Shown here in pieces: positions 62,324 to 64,000 of a DNA stretch of 64,000 nucleotides; position 1 is the first letter of the stretch; every line of letters begins with the position of its first letter. The DNA comes from Mariniphaga sp040772505 (GTDB taxonomy: Bacteria; Bacteroidota; Bacteroidia; Bacteroidales; Prolixibacteraceae). The notes below the pieces were generated by a model. It did not search any database and had not been told where the DNA came from. It saw nothing but the letters and a program-made list of their open reading frames with translations. The DNA is taken from contig JAXGYA010000003.1 in assembly GCA_040772505.1 (NCBI GenBank), positions 1-64,000 on the forward strand, given 5' to 3'. The translations under genes and the position numbers were made by a program.

Positions 62324-63268
62324 ATGGAAAAACATACACCACGGTTTAAAGCGCGTTTAGGAACTTTTATTGCAGGAGGAATTGCCTTTTTTGTAATGGC
62401 CATTTTTATTATTGGCAAACAACAGAATTTATTTAATCCTGTGTTTAAAATTACAACCAACTTTCACAATGTGAGCGGGCTGCAGGCCGGAAATAATATC
62501 AGGTTCTCGGGAATCGACGTTGGCATTGTCGATAACATTAAAATTATCAATGATTCAACCGTGCAGGTTGACATGCTTGTAAGAAAAGATATGCAGCAGT
62601 TTATAAAGGCAGACAGTTATGCAAGCATTAGTTCCTCAGGAATTATTGGCGACCGGATTATTATTATTACCCAGGGAAGCAATAACTCACCTATTGCAAA
62701 AGACGGAGAGCATATTTTGTCAAAAGAACCGGTTGAAACCGATAATATTATAAAAAGTTTAAAAACCAGTGCAGAGAGTGCCGAAGTGATTACGCTGCAA
62801 CTTGCCGAAATAATGATGAACATTAACAGCGGACAGGGAACACTGGGCAGGTTAATCCAGGATTCTACAATTGCAGAAAATATCAATCAGACCATTGAAA
62901 ACTTCAAAAAGAGTTCCGAAGGGCTCGATGAAACCATAGAAGTTACCAAAGAAAATGTGTTTGCTTTTATGGAGAGCCTGCAAAAAACTGCCTCAAAAAC
63001 TGAAGTTGCTTCCAATGAACTCGGTGAAATTATGACAAAAATAAACAGTGGCGAAGGAACTATTGGAATGTTACTCAAGGATACGTCTATCGTTAATAAC
63101 ATTGATGAAACCATTATCAACCTGAAAGAAAGCAGTATAGGGCTGAATGAAAACATGGAAGCGCTAAAACACAATTTCCTTTTCAGAGGGTATTTCAGAA
63201 AGCAGGCAAAAGAGAAAGAAAAATTGCGATTGAAAGCAGATACGATAATGCAAGTGGGAAACAAATGA
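62324..63268 (+). CDS. mlaD: MlaD/MCE-domain lipid-binding protein
   Basis: 314 aa. One N-terminal membrane helix (TFIAGGIAFFVMAIFIIG), an MCE domain (about 42-125, FHNVSGLQAGNNIRFSGIDVG), then a long helical tail with two repeated segments (IMMNINSGQGTLGRLIQD; IMTKINSGEGTIGMLLKD) and hinge pairs about 80 residues apart. Periplasmic, anchored to the inner membrane, presents lipid to the MlaE-MlaF pump. Confidence 0.92.
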   Translation: MEKHTPRFKARLGTFIAGGIAFFVMAIFIIGKQQNLFNPVFKITTNFHNVSGLQAGNNIRFSGIDVGIVDNIKIINDSTVQVDMLVRKDMQQFIKADSYASISSSGIIGDRIIIITQGSNNSPIAKDGEHILSKEPVETDNIIKSLKTSAESAEVITLQLAEIMMNINSGQGTLGRLIQDSTIAENINQTIENFKKSSEGLDETIEVTKENVFAFMESLQKTASKTEVASNELGEIMTKINSGEGTIGMLLKDTSIVNNIDETIINLKESSIGLNENMEALKHNFLFRGYFRKQAKEKEKLRLKADTIMQVGNK

Positions 63269-63325
63269 GAAGGCAGAGAGCAAAGGATGGCATCCCTTCC
63301 TTTAAATATGTTTTAAAGACTGAAA

Positions 63326-64000
63326 ATGTGGATAAAAAGTTTGGCAATATTATTTTTTGTTTTACTGATTACAAATGATTTCGCATTTGCACAGGATGCT
63401 ATAGCCCAAAAAGATTCAACCCATCTTTACGAGAACATCGAAACGTATACTGAACGCACCCGGTTTACCAAATTTATGTTCCGGTTGTTCTTCAAACCGG
63501 TTTCCCCGGCACAAAAAATACTGAATAAGCGGCTGATACAGAAACCTTACAGCTTCTTTGAAGGAAAAATTATCAGGAAAATCGATATTATAACACTCGA
63601 CCCGTTTGGATATTCCATTGGCGACACCATTACGGCATCGCTCAACTTTTTATCCAAAACCGGAAACAAGTTTCATTTAAAATCCCAACCCAACACCATT
63701 CGTAATCTTTTGCTGGTGCGTAAAAATCAACCCTTCGATTCGTTGCTGGTCAAAGAATCGGAACGGCTGGTACGTAGCATGAACTACATTACCGATGTCT
63801 CATTTTTTGTTCAGGTTGCATCTGAAAACTCTGACTCTGTAGATATTTTCATTCGCGAACTGGATAGCTGGAGCCTGATTCCCGATGGCTCATTTTCAGC
63901 TTCGCTCCTTAACTTTAAACTGCGGGAAAACAATTTTATTGGCTTGGGGCATACCTTCCAAAATGGAATCATCTGGAACCATTCAACTGGCGACTTTGCT
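63326..64000 (+). CDS. Large envelope protein with POTRA-like start, partial
   Basis: 225 codons are visible and the frame continues past the window. Signal peptide (AILFFVLLITNDFAFAQ), then beta-alpha-rich sequence such as YSFFEGKIIRKIDIITLDPFG and a predicted strand ending with NFIGLGHTFQNGIIW. Its position after the mla operon and its beta/alpha makeup suggest a BamA/TamA-like or Mla-linked outer-membrane protein, but the rest is not seen. Confidence 0.65.
   Translation, partial: MWIKSLAILFFVLLITNDFAFAQDAIAQKDSTHLYENIETYTERTRFTKFMFRLFFKPVSPAQKILNKRLIQKPYSFFEGKIIRKIDIITLDPFGYSIGDTITASLNFLSKTGNKFHLKSQPNTIRNLLLVRKNQPFDSLLVKESERLVRSMNYITDVSFFVQVASENSDSVDIFIRELDSWSLIPDGSFSASLLNFKLRENNFIGLGHTFQNGIIWNHSTGDFA

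Noticed and set aside
1..64000. tRNA or rRNA genes.
   Set aside because: None was recognised on reading both strands; a covariance-model search would be needed to exclude a tRNA fully.

Overview
This window looks like a chromosomal segment of a Bacteroidota bacterium, probably order Bacteroidales/Marinilabiliales. The evidence is the AT-rich, lightly coding-dense sequence, -7 promoter boxes of the TAnnTTTG type, PorT-like outer-membrane barrels, a GH130 phosphorylase, an AraC regulator with an HMA-like N-terminus, and short palindromic intergenic repeats typical of the phylum. No rRNA or tRNA gene was recognised.

Layout. (1) 1-11.8 kb is a defence island: an Eco57I-like DNA methylase and a PLD-nuclease/SNF2 helicase, with an AAA ATPase plus subtilisin-like protease pair (ietAS-like) sitting between them. 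A 38-bp remnant of the helicase 5' end remains upstream of the ATPase, suggesting the pair was inserted into an older methylase-helicase operon. IS91 and IS21 scraps, 83-bp direct repeats and an inverted repeat flank the island. (2) 12-16 kb holds an AraC regulator and an intact IS21-family element that cleanly interrupts an outer-membrane barrel gene (5-bp target duplication; removing the IS restores the frame). (3) 16-28.4 kb holds an OmpA lipoprotein, a CheB-CheR-PAS sensor with a PAS partner, two L,D-transpeptidases (one with an octapeptide repeat expansion), small OMP and SPFH fragments, PIG-L deacetylase, glycosyltransferase, cbpA/cbpM and a glycosidase. (4) 28.7-36.5 kb holds transport and metal genes (OFA-type MFS, DoxX, P-type ATPase plus a detached HMA protein), a Gfo/Idh/MocA oxidoreductase, and a gene graveyard (FUSC, pirin, cytosine deaminase, rhodanese, a deleted IS630). 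(5) 36.6-46 kb is mainly housekeeping: cinA, a Ste24-like protease, a porin, murB, rarA, yjbQ, a cupin, AraC and OmpA. (6) 46-64 kb holds GH130, an M1 peptidase, many small membrane, lipoprotein and YtxH-like stress proteins, a large OMP, an AI-2E transporter, an M48 lipoprotein, and an mlaE-mlaF-mlaD lipid transport operon followed by a large envelope protein cut by the window edge.

The most striking signal is a promoter family. Thirteen intergenic sites carry two half-sites of the form GAATgaTGTAA / GAATtgTGTAA exactly 21 bp apart, followed (33 bp after the start of the second half-site in 12 copies, 32 in one) by a Bacteroidota -7 box. Twelve copies precede genes for envelope, peptidoglycan, small membrane or sensor proteins, and one is stranded antisense beside a pseudogene. 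This reads as an activator-dependent envelope-stress regulon. The regulator is not identifiable here; two helical turns between half-sites would suit a dimeric response regulator.
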